Assembly: GCA_002633005.1 (NCBI GenBank)
Contig: NMRA01000550.1
Span: forward strand, 122,134 to 184,133
Direction: 5' to 3'
DNA from: Phoronis australis
Taxonomy: Eukaryota > Phoronida > Phoronidae
DNA: 62,000 bases
In this document: piece by piece, positions 37,601-49,600 of the stretch
Numbering within the stretch: the stretch's first letter is position 1
Layout of the letters: each line of letters opens with the position of its first letter
The notes under the pieces: generated by a model
Database searches by the model: none
Told to the model about the DNA's origin: nothing
What the model saw: only the letters and a program-made list of their open reading frames with translations
Position numbers and translations under genes: made by a program

Positions 37601-40600
37601 ATCCGCCACTGCATTGTATTGTGTATGATGTGCAGTTCGTATAGTGGCCTTCTGGTGTCCCTCCTCTCAGTTATCTGTGGGTTCTCTTTGTAGACAACTT
37701 GACGGTAACAAGGTGACCAGGCTGGACAACAAACTGATCTATGGATTGGACAGTATACAGGATCTGTAAGTTGACATTTATTTTTTAGAATTAGAATGTT
37801 TCCTAGAATATATTGGACCAATCCGACCAATAATGGATTTCTAAGATTAATGAAAATTTCTGATCCCAGTGTGCTTAAAAACCTAATCAAATTTGTATAC
37901 CATGCTTCTGTTTTAAAACAAAAACTACTTGACGATTGAAACTACTACACATGCGTATGGGTATTAATTGTATTTTATTGTTGTGTTTGATATGTAAGTA
38001 CGATGGCCTTGAGTGTGAATAAAGGTCGGTATGAACTGTAATTTGACATTTAATTAACTAGAGGCCCGTCATTCACATGGGTTGGCTGCTACTGTGGCTG
38101 TAACTTGATATCTTTCACTGGTGGTTATTATCGTGGAGACGAGCCCACATGTCATTGACACTGGGGTTACTTTGACACGTTCATTCGAGATTCTTGTGGT
38201 CAATCTGTCCAGCTTGTAAGAGATGAGTAGAGAGCGAATGGTTATGAGATGGCCAGGTTTGGTGGTGTGCATGTGAACGTATCTGTGAAGTGTGGCGTGT
38301 CTGTCGTGTCATTGTGAATTACTTGTGAAGCTCCTGCGTAGTCGTGCTAGACCCAGTTCCTTATCTTGCTCTTGTTTTTCCCTCAATGCTTTTTCTGGTG
38401 TTTATTCCATTTTCCCAGCCTGAGTGAAACGAGTGGCACTCGGTGAAGTTCCCTTTGAGTTTCACACATGTTTTCCTGATTACTGTGTTCAAACACGTTG
38501 ATGTGCCGTCAAGTCCTCCCCGGTGTTTGCCACTGGAAAGAGCACCATCTCTGCTTTGTAACGGTTCACTTGTCTTGGACGTTGCCAACACGTGTGGACT
38601 GTTTTGTTGGCAAAGCCCGTGTTTGGCTGGCCTTTCCCTCTCTCCCACAGCCAGTGTGGTTGAGTTTAAGGACAATAACTATTTCATTGTGTTATTTATC
38701 TTTGATGGTTGCTGCTTGCATGAGTGATGTGAAAACAAAGCCTTCTTACAAGTATGTCCAGGCACACATGTGTAAGCGTCCAGTAATGACTCAGCTCTGG
38801 CAAAACAGTTCTAGATAGCTGGCTCATCTGTTGAACAGACATCCTGCAGTTGAGTACAAACAGTCAGTTTTTGTCAAAATAGCAATTCTGGCTGGCCACA
38901 CGCTGTGCTATGCTGCAACGACAAACATGTGTGTTGCATTGCCTGCCACTACCCAGTCTCCTAATGTGTTTTGGCTGGGGAATGCCCATGATCTGGAATA
39001 ACACAGGCACAGCCCCTTCCCAGAACTAATGAGCGCAATGTTGTTCTTCCACCAGTGTTGCTGGTCAGGCAAGGGTTGGTGTTGGGCATAATGGCTGTTG
39101 GTAAAAAGAGGAACATTACCAGGACTGCTAACCAGGCCAATCAGGCATTTGGAAGGATTGTTATGATAATATGGGCTCTATTAGACCAGGCTGTGTACTA
39201 TCAACAGACTCCTAGAGTGGGTGGAGGGGTCGGGTTACATTCAGTATCAGTCTCAACACTTGCTCAATGTAGAACTGTAACCCAGTCATTGTGTCATGCA
39301 GTCTCTTTGAACAGAGTTTTATGTCAATATTTCTGGTGTTTCTCTGCTGATGAGTGACACAGTGCTGTTATGTAATGCAGTGGTTTGAGGACTCTTGACT
39401 GTCTCTACCTCATGTGCCCACTGTACATATTAGGCTTGCAATACAGTACATACTAGGTGTAAAGTGTCATTCCTTCCTCTGTTTTTTTTTCCTTTTTGTC
39501 TCCAAGTGAATGCCTATTTTGTGTTATCTCGGTTGTGGCTGAATAGTGTAGTTGATGACTCGTGTATAACACTTGTGTGCTGTTGTCTGATGTTGTAATA
39601 GGATGCCGCGTGTTCAGACTTTTGTCGAGGTATAAGAGGACATCCATACTTATTTTTTATCCAACTTAACGCGTTTCTGCTTGCCAAACCGTCAGATTTG
39701 ATAAGTGATCAACATTGATGCAAGTCGTCTCGGTGGTGTTGTGCGCCAATAGTTGTCTAGTCCATCACGCTCTGCTGGTTATATTAGATAACTCCCACCC
39801 AGCCTTGAGCTGTGGAGCCTGTTGCCCTCAGCTAATTCATTTATCACTGAAAAAATGGCACAGCTTTTCTTTGCTAGCAAAAGTGCTGGAGGTAGCCATG
39901 GAGCCGAGCTGTGTTTGTGGAGGGCATGATTGACAAGCCATGCCATCATGATGCTCAATCAGTTGTGTGGCTGTGGTAGGGCATCCTGAGGAAATCTTTG
40001 GCACACTTTTTCTTTTTAAACATAATCTTGTTGTTGTGGAGTGGCAAAGTTCACGACGTGAGATCTCGGTATGTTGCCACGAGGAGGGGTTAGGGAGAAG
40101 GGAGGGGTCAGGGGGCAAGGAGGGGTCACGAGGAAAGGCCTCCGTCGCTTTTGTTTTGTGTGAAAAAGGCACTGAACCCAGTTTCAGCAAATCAAAAAAT
40201 GTTACGTGATCATTTACGGCTTTAAAACAGAATGCTGTGCACCTCTCTTCAACCCTTGTAACGTTCAAGCAAGTCGAAAAACTCCTGTGAATCGCACGGT
40301 AATTGGCGAGTGTTGTTAATGCTCCGAGCGTGGTGACTGTTATCAGTTGGGGGGGTTCAAGGGTCTACGTGAAATCGTAGGATCCACTTTGTGACGCTGT
40401 TAGGAAAAAATTGAATAATGTTTCTCGTCTCTATGCCAGGACTTGGAATTTTCTTCTTTTAAAACGATTTCCTCTTTTTTGGTTTTGATTTCCTCGTAAC
40501 TGATTTCCAGTTTTCTCTTTTTTCATCTCTTTTTATCATTATTTTGACTTTATTGACGCAGAAATGTTTATTTCAGTTAAATTTTACAACGCAATAGATA

Positions 40601-43600
40601 TTTATCACGCAATCCTGTTTATTTGTGGAATGATACGTCACTTGGAAAATTTTCGTCTTTTTGTCATTTGTCTTTCCAAGCCCTGCCATATGCATGTTCC
40701 ACGTATAAAATGGCATTTGACTAAATCAGCTTTTTAGCAAAACCGCCAAAATGGAGATTGATATTACTTTAGCTTGAGAGTGGCACAAGGCCTGTGTTAC
40801 TGTGGAAATCTGTGCTGTAAAAGCCGCTCATTAGTGTAAAATGCTCTGCGTTATTGTCACTCTGTGTTTGTCCCTGTTATTATTTTGATGGTTATTGCTG
40901 TTCTTGTGCAGGTATCTGTCGGCTAACACTATCTCCACCATCAGCAGTAACTGGATCAAGACCTTCTCAAGCCTCCGGACTTTGTAAGTAGTCCCCCCCC
41001 CTGATGTGGTCCTGTCCACCCTGACAGTCTGATTCATCAGTGAGAACTATAGCACTATGTAAACAATGTTAATCAATACACAAACAGGGATACTGCCTCT
41101 GTCTCCAGGCTCTGTCAACCTGCTCAAGCTGATGTTACTCCCAACTCCAGGCCATATCCACTCGAAGCAGTCATTTGATATTTGCCTTTACAACGATTTT
41201 GTGAATGCATTCAGTTGTAAAAAAATGAGCCATTGTTCTTTATTGTTTGTTCACTTGTTCAAATCCGTTTGATTTCACAAGGATTTCAGCTAACACTGGG
41301 TTGCTCTGTGTCATTCAATCATTCAATAAAGACTTGTTAAAATAAGATATTGCAGAGTTGTAGTTTCAGCACCTATGCCACCTATGGTCTTGAAGGGACA
41401 TTGCTATTTTTTTACACATATTTGGACTTTTTTGCACTTTATTTTAATCATGCGCAGTATTCATAGGTTGCAGTTATCCCCCATGTTCACTCCAATTATC
41501 TCCCTTGCAGGGACATATCCAAGAACCGTCTGCAAACTATAGGTGATGACGTGTTCAGGTTTGCGCCACACCTGCGCCACCTAGACCTCAGTTCCAACAG
41601 ACTACTCCATGTTGAGCAGACGGCATTCAAGAGTCTGGGCGCACTGGAAGTTCTGTGAGTAGAGGACTAGTGCTTAGCTATGGCAAAGTCTAGAATACAT
41701 AATTTGATGTTTTGGTGGTTGATGAGGTGCTGTAAGTCTATCTACCAGACACGCAAACGTGCAAAAGCTTGGTGACTATGATAAGTTTATGAAAAGGAAT
41801 AGTTGCTGCTTCTCCCTTTATCTGTGTTCGCTTGTGTCTGCTGATTTACCGTGATGAAAATGTACACTAATTTATTTCTGTATTAAGAAAAATATGACAT
41901 AATTGCAAAGTTGTGACAAAAATGGAGCAGAAATTAATTTGAAAATCAGTTGGTCTTTGTTAGAGAACCAAAGTGTTAGAGTTTGTTCACGTGTGAAGAT
42001 AATTGAGAGGAAATACAGGCATCAGACATGGAAGATATTTATTTGTTGTTGTTGCGGTTATACAAAAAGGACATCATCTCTTCTCACAGTTTTTGTCAGA
42101 ATGTGGGATTGCTATTTTTGGATAACTATTCTATATGAGGATGAAAATTCTACATTGAGCGTCATATCTCCACAGTGAGTTGGCTAACAACCATCTGTCC
42201 GCCACAATTGAGGACGATCAGGCATCCACATTTATGGCTCTGCGGTCACTTGAGCAGCTTGGCCTACAGAACAATGGCATTCTGTCTATCAGTGGGCGTG
42301 CCTTCGAGGGTCTCGACAACCTACACCAGCTCCATCTGGAAAGAAACAACATCTCCGACATACAGGAGTCAGCATTTGATGAGTTGATGAACCTAGAAAA
42401 ACTGTGAGTAGTCAAAGTACATGCCCAGTATCAGTATCAGTCGCATGGTATCATAGGACGTAATGTAAGCGTCTCCATGGAAATGTAGGACATTTGGCAT
42501 AAATCACTTCACTTACTGACATGAAACTTGTCCACTTATTTTTGGACAAAAATATCGAAATTGCTATTTTTTATTATTCTCAAAGGCCGAGTACCTTGCT
42601 GCAAGTTTTGGGAGCTTAACCAAATATTTTTACTGACGTCTGCACACTGCAAACAATGCTAGCAGTAGGCAAAAAATTTTCCCTAACTAAATGGAATTTC
42701 ACTTACCAGCCATATTATGTGGTGAATAAGTTAAGAATTATCACCCTTTTCTGCTGAAGTGTTAAGGTAGGTGTATACACTGATCAAATCTCCAGGTTCC
42801 TAACTAAAATGAGTAAAAAGGGAGTTTTAACTAGTTAGACATGACTCTGAAAGTGACAAAAATCGAAAAAAAATGTTTTTTTGTAATTCGTTTTTTTAAA
42901 AAATCGTATTTTTTAATTTTCAACAAATCCAATTTTACCTCGAATTTTTTTTCAAAATGCACAGGGATCATCATCAACTATTTCCTTACGCAATATTCTA
43001 CTTATCCATACCAAATATATGTACAAAATCATTATGATCTTGATTTTGTGGCATTTTTTGTGTGTGAGTTGGGGCAAGCACGCCACTTTTTGTCATTTCG
43101 TCACTTTCCGTCTAATAACTAAAAATCTGGTCCATTTATCAAAAAACCCTGGCACNNNNNNNNNNNNNNNNNNNNNNNNNNNNNNNNNNNNNNNNNNNNN
43201 NNNNNNNNNNNNNNNNNNNNNNNNNNNNNNNNNNNNNNNNNNNNNNNNNNNNNNNNNNNNNNNNNNNNNNNNNNNNNNNNNNNNNNNNNNNNNNNNNNNN
43301 NNNNNNNNNNNNNNNNNNNNNNNNNNNNNNNNNNNNNNNNNNNNNNNNNNNNNNNNNNNNNNNNNNNNNNNNNNNNNNNNNNNNNNNNNNNNNNNNNNNN
43401 NNNNNNNNNNAGATGGCTGACTCACTACTAGTTATTGGTCTGAATCATCCATTTTCTTTCAAGACGGTCTATTTTGTTAATTTTTGGTGTACTTGACTTC
43501 AGGTCACTGGTCACAAAGTTAAAATTTCGCGTAATACATTATGCACTAATTTGGTCATTGTAGGTGATAGTTGATGATGATTTGTACGAGACATCCATCT

Positions 43601-46600
43601 TTGCGTCGACCAGTGATGATGAGTTCACCATCTTCACTAGTGTCTTGCGCATCCGCCACGTTGGTGACGAGGTCGCAGGTCGATACCACTGCATTCTGAC
43701 CAATGATTTTGGAGTGGCGTACTCCGACAAGGCCCAGATCGACGTATATGGTAAGTGCTTCTCTTGTCTTGTCTCTGTCATAGCTACTTCACTTAATTAT
43801 GGGCAGTTTCCTTGGTAACTGCAGATTGAACAGTCTGAAAACAGCTGAGGCATTCTTTGGTTTAATAAAGCGAGGACGCCATCTGGTGGTACCATACTAA
43901 GCCAAGTGTGCAGTTTGGCTGAGCTAGGTTCAAAAGTCAAAAGTTGTTTAACAAAGGTTGTTGACCGGAGGTTATCCGTTAAATCATTTGTTACTCCATT
44001 TCAAACTAGAGTTGCTAGTTAAAACTTTCTGTCTTTGTTATCCGTTAAATCATTTGTTACTCCATTTCAAACTAGAGTTGCTAGTTAAAACTTTCTGTCT
44101 TTGTCATCCGTGTGTCAACGTATATACTCTGCTGTTCAATAATGTGTCGACGGTTGAAAGCTGTCAAAGTTAGGTCGATTCTTACCTTTGCGGGCATCGT
44201 TCGATTGTGAGATTTTGTGTTTGTGTGACAAGGTGTCCAGTGGGTGTTATTGGCGTGTTAGCGGACTGGTGTGAACAGCTGGTTATTATCTAACACCTTT
44301 AGCTGGTTTCCATCTGGCTTGAGAATGTGCCAGTTGTCTTTGACAGGTATTGAGCGGTGTACCACCATTCACTGAGACCTTGTGCATACTCTGACTTTGT
44401 TTTCTTTGCCTGCTTTAAGAGTGGATGTGTGACATGCCAACATCTCATAGCACATTGAGCACAGAGTGAGTGAATAGGTGGACCCTGGCATTGTCCAGCC
44501 AACTGTAGAATAACACACACACTGTGTTAACTCTGTGCTATTGATTCAATGGCAGCTTTTGAATGCCCTACAAATCTCACCTCTTAATCTATTCTAAATC
44601 TATTGAGTTAGTATTGTTGCCCTCTGTTGCCGCTCTACCAGGCGCAAACTGTGATTCAGATATGTAAATTGTCAGTGTTACATCATGCCTTTTTATTTAG
44701 TAAGAGTGGTGAATGAGGTAATGTGAATGGTGGAACAATTTGCCCCAGGGGGTGCTGTGATGGCCACTGGTCAAGCTAACTGCCCATTGATTGGATAGGA
44801 AACTCTTGCTTGTTTTGACTGGACATTCAATTGTCCTCAGCATCTGACCAGTGGAGAGGCTTATGCAACTTTCATGTTTTGTTTCATAGTTCATTTGTCG
44901 ATATCTATGACTGACTGACCAAGTGTTAGTCCAGCCTGGTCGCCCCTGAATGGCTGTGTTGAGCCGTGCTATCTATTTCCTGTTATTGATATGTGTCGTT
45001 GACCAAAGGGGCACACCTGTAGTATTGCTATCTGTTGTTCATTTTGCGGAATCCGGTCAGCACATTATAATAAACAAGAAACCTGTTTAGGGGGAATCGA
45101 AATTCTGCTTGGTGTTTATTTTGTAAGGAATGTCGTGTGTGTGCGTGTGCGTGTGTGTGTGTGCGTGTGTGTGTGTGTGTGTGTGCGTGTGTGCAGTTTT
45201 GTCTTGTCATCAGTAGAAATACTTATCAATAAATGGTTGTGTAGCTGTGTCCATTTTCCCAAGTATGGAAACTTGAACTTTCTGTAAGTAATCGTAAAAT
45301 GAGTGTTAAAGGAATGTGCGTCACTCTGTTGCATAGGGCATTTCCTGTTCGAAAACGGAATTTTGCCACTTGGGTTATCCAGTGCACCACGTCAATTGAA
45401 TGTTCTCTGGAATGGCCCAGATATTTTCTGCAGGCTGAGTTTGCAAATGTGTTGATGATAATTAAAAACAGCCAACAAACGCTATTAAAACATCACGCTC
45501 AATCGACAGTGAATGGCATTTTTTTATTAGAGTCTCAGGTTCAGTCAGTTTCAGTCGTGGGTCACACAGTGCATAATCAGGCATACAGATGTATCTGTGT
45601 TGTTTAGGGCTTGCTCTCTTTTTCTGCCTCGGCAAGTTTTTATGGATATCTTGTTTTTGTTGATAGTAATAGCGTTCTTGCTCATCACAATAAAAATATT
45701 CACAACACAGCTATTATTTGTGTGTTTGTGTGTGTCACATTGTGCTGGTTACAGCAGATGTGTCCCCAGACAATAGCGTTATTACTGACTATTTTTGTAG
45801 TTGACCCCAGTGAACAATTAGTGCGGCCACATTGAACTTGGTTGTTCTGACTGTTATGTGTGCATTGTCAGGATGATGCTTTGTGTGCACTATAAATGGT
45901 CATTGTCCCAATGTGAGTCGGAACATTTGTTCTTATTTATAGAACAAACACCACCAGCTCATGCTTTATCGTGTGCACTTCTCAATTTATGCAGTACTTT
46001 GTCTGATTGGAGCAAATTTGGCACCAGAATAGCTTTCTGTACATTTTACTGATAAGTTCGTAAAGGCTGGCTTTTGAACTCTCTGTTCAGTGACATGATG
46101 TGTTTCCTCTTCCCACCCACCTTGGAATTGTCAGGGCTTGGAATTTTCCGCGGAAATGTGGATTTCCGCTTTTTTCATATGTTCTGTCCGCGCATTTTAT
46201 TATATTTCCGCGTAAAAAAAAATCGGATTTGATATAAAATTTCCGCGGCAAATTCCTTTCTTACCGCGGCGTTGCAGACGACGTTCACCTCGAAAAGCGG
46301 AAGTTGCTCTTTATGTTTCGGAGGAACCTAAATTGTCAACATTGCCGGGGCATCTGGGATAGCGTGGTGGGATTTTCAATGGCGTCTCGTGTTATTGTAA
46401 ACCGCGGTGACAAATACTACGGCTCTGCAGCCAAAAATCTGTTGGGAGTGGACGGACGAGCTAAAAGGACGCAGACGCATGCTACTGATGGTGGTAACGC
46501 TTTTTTTTTTAGTCCTCCCGATTTTTGTCGGGGAAAGGTTCACATCGACCATTTCAATTCTGGGCAGCACGCATGATTTGGGCCGTAAAAGTTTCCGCAT

Positions 46601-49600
46601 TTTTTGTCATTGGTCATTCCAAGCCCTGAATTGTCAATTCAAGAATGAAGTATTGTTACATATTAGCCAGCTGTAAAAGACTTTATTCAAAATCAAATCA
46701 AACAGGATGTCCAGCTATCAAACTTCTCTGCAGGACGCCATTTTAGTGCTACTTATCCAGCAAATTGTATTTTATCACTTTCATCTCCCAGTCTTGGCTG
46801 ATGTTTCAGTATCCTTCAATAGTTAGTTTTTGAAGTCCATTTGGTGTAGAGAATGCATGAAATCTGCTTTTGATTAACATCGTGAATATTAACACCACGA
46901 ATGTAGACATTGTGAATATTAATGTCATGGATATTAACATTATGAATATTAACACGATGAATATTAAAATCATGTAACATCATGAATATTCACATTGCAG
47001 TGTTTCCTGTCATCACTAAGATCCCTGGACCAATCACAGTAAAGGCTGGTAGCAGTGCGAGACTGGAATGCGCCGCCACAGGTCACCCCAAGCCAGAGGT
47101 CGCGTGGCAAAAGGACGGAGGCAACGGGTTCCCCGCGGCACGAGAACGGCGCCTGGAGATGAAGAATGATGACATGTTTGTGATCAAAGATGTCAACATC
47201 GGCGACCAGGGTGTCTACAGCTGCACAGCAACAAATGCTGCAGGAGTGGTAGTGGCCAATGCCACTCTAACTGTACTACGTAAGTGGAGCCCTCTGTTGG
47301 ACAGTGACCAAATGCCCCCCTCACTCAATGGTGTTAAATTATAAAGGTTTGAACCTACAAATAATTATGTTGAAATATTAGTAGGTATAAGGTATCAAAC
47401 CTTATGAAATATTGGATGTGTTTGAACTGCATCTTTTGAAGAAAGAAATTGATCTGCATGCTGAAATAGAAGGCCCTTTCATACTGACTTAACTCCGGTC
47501 TGAGCGGAGCGTCGATGTAAACTGCGAAGTTAACTGAACCTTTTATACTAACTTCGGTAATTAACGGGCATCGAAATAAACGATGACACTCATCATCAAA
47601 ATAATCACAAGGTGGCACTAATGCATCGCTTGCACGCAAAAATGTTTTTAATATGACATTCACATGTGCTAATTGACTAAAACTTTGTTTTTAGTTCTAT
47701 TGGTAATTATTCCAGCAAAATATAAGGAACTGTTAGCGACGACACTGTCCATTAATTGTTGACAATGACAGTGGCCCCTGGTGATAACTTCGATGTGACT
47801 GCTGTTAAATCCACCTGTTTACTGCGAAGTTAACTGGCGCTGTTAACTTCGATCAAGGACCGAAGTTAACCATTCATAGTGACCGCAACTCGTCAAAACA
47901 TCAACGCATCGACGTTAGTGTGAAAGAGTCTACAGAAATTTCATGGAGGACATATAAAAATCATAGGCTATGCTGCCATCACCATTGTCTCAGTTAGCTA
48001 TACCTGTATGGTCATTCACATGTTTGTTTGTGTCCTTACAGAGCCACCATCCTTTGTCAGCAAGATGTCCTCAGACAAGTATGTCAAGGTCGGCACCTCG
48101 GCCGTTATCGAATGTCTGTCCTCTGGCAGTCCACCTCCCAAGGTTGTCTGGTTCAAGGACAGCCATCCGTTAAATGTGACCAAGCGTCATTTCTTTGCAC
48201 ACGACAGCCGTGAACTTCTCATCATTGTTGAAACCAAGAAGGAGGTGAGGCATAGTGACACCTGTTGGACATTTGTATAGTATTACGGAGACGTGCTATA
48301 TTCATATCTTTCTGGCACATCAATACTGTATCCGAAAAAATAAAAAGATAAAAATCATGACCATTTATTGTGTTAGATGTGAAAGTTGTGGTGAATTCGT
48401 TCATGCCCCTCTTGGAACTTTAATCTTTAAATTTTACGTTTTTGTTGTTGTGTACATGACCATTTTTTAATTTCCCCCTTGTACTGGGGATTTCCCTGGG
48501 GCCTGATGCCACCTTTTGGCCAAAATGAGCCTCCTATTAGGGTCTGATAGAGAAACAAGCTAGTAATGCTTTTTCATAGTCTTGTGTTGGCGATCACAGT
48601 GCTCTCGTTGAGCCATGGTTTTTAGAGGTGTGTTGTAAAGGTTAGAGTTCACTTTGCATGTAGCTCAACTGTAATTAGAAATAAGTCTTAAAGACACTTC
48701 TGTTGACAAGGGATCAACTTGAAATGCATCTGCGATCCTTCAGAGATTAAAAATGGAGAAAATATTGACATCTTGCCGACATTTTCCACTTGTACCATGC
48801 ATGCAGAACAATCACGAAAGAAACCCATGGGCGCTTTTTCGAATTCTGTTTTCAAAAGGTCCCCCATAAGGTCTTTATTTTGGTACAACTTTCTGAAATC
48901 CCCTGTAGTATTGCAAGAATATTTTGTCATGTTATTTAGATAACACTAATTAGTGTTATTTCTGTTGCAGGATCAAGGGACATATATGTGTGAACTTTCC
49001 AACACTCTGGGTAAGACGCGTGGTGAAACTCAGCTGTACATTCAGGACCCAGACAGCGGAATGGTTGGTAATGAAATGCCTGATGCCATGACGACTACGA
49101 CAGGGATCATCGTCATCTCGGTGGTGTGCTGTGTTGTGGGGACGTCCCTCATCTGGGTCATCATCATTTACCAGACGCGCAAGAAAAATGAGGAGTACAG
49201 CACGACGCCAACGGACGACACGACCATACCCGGCGAGGCACAGGATATTGTTGTCCATGGCGACCGAGAACTGAGCACTCACTCCAGTGACCCGTCCAAG
49301 TCGGACCACTTCCTGGAGTACCAGGGGAGTCAGGGTAGCCGGGGTTCACACTCCTCGCAAGAATCTCCGCGCCTCTTCGGCAAAAATGGGAAACTACGAA
49401 CAGCAGCCATTTTTCCCAGTGATGTCAGTGACGATGACCATCACCAGCTTAACTCATCGGAGCACCATTTAGTGCAGAACTCTGAAAACAGTATTGACAG
49501 GCTGTGTCTTGTGCCAAGTGACTCTGGCAGCCTGAGGAGTTGCCATAGCAACCACAGTGGCTCACACAGCGGCTCCATGCCGTTCAGAACTTTTAAGCCA

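Larger units (their letters stand above)
43751..47000 (+). other. LRIG intron 12
   Basis: A 3.25-kb intron holding a perfect 66-bp tandem duplication (43972-44103), a GT microsatellite (45135-45194), a long-form MITE copy (46132-46628) and a 15-bp repeat that runs to the acceptor (46872-46995). No gene is seen. Confidence 0.85.

Noticed and set aside
38361-40268. Frames of 94-143 codons in LRIG intron 8
   Set aside because: They overlap on both strands and match no family I recognise.
43019-43425. Open frames crossing the N run
   Set aside because: Unknown bases hide stops, so these frames have no meaning.
45028-45334. His/Thr-rich minus-strand frames
   Set aside because: They come from the GT microsatellite.
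46304-46676. Two 89-90-codon frames and the matching frame at 60244-60600
   Set aside because: They are inside or overlap the long-form MITE copies. The shared peptide (KGRR/CMLLMVVT) reflects the element, not a gene.
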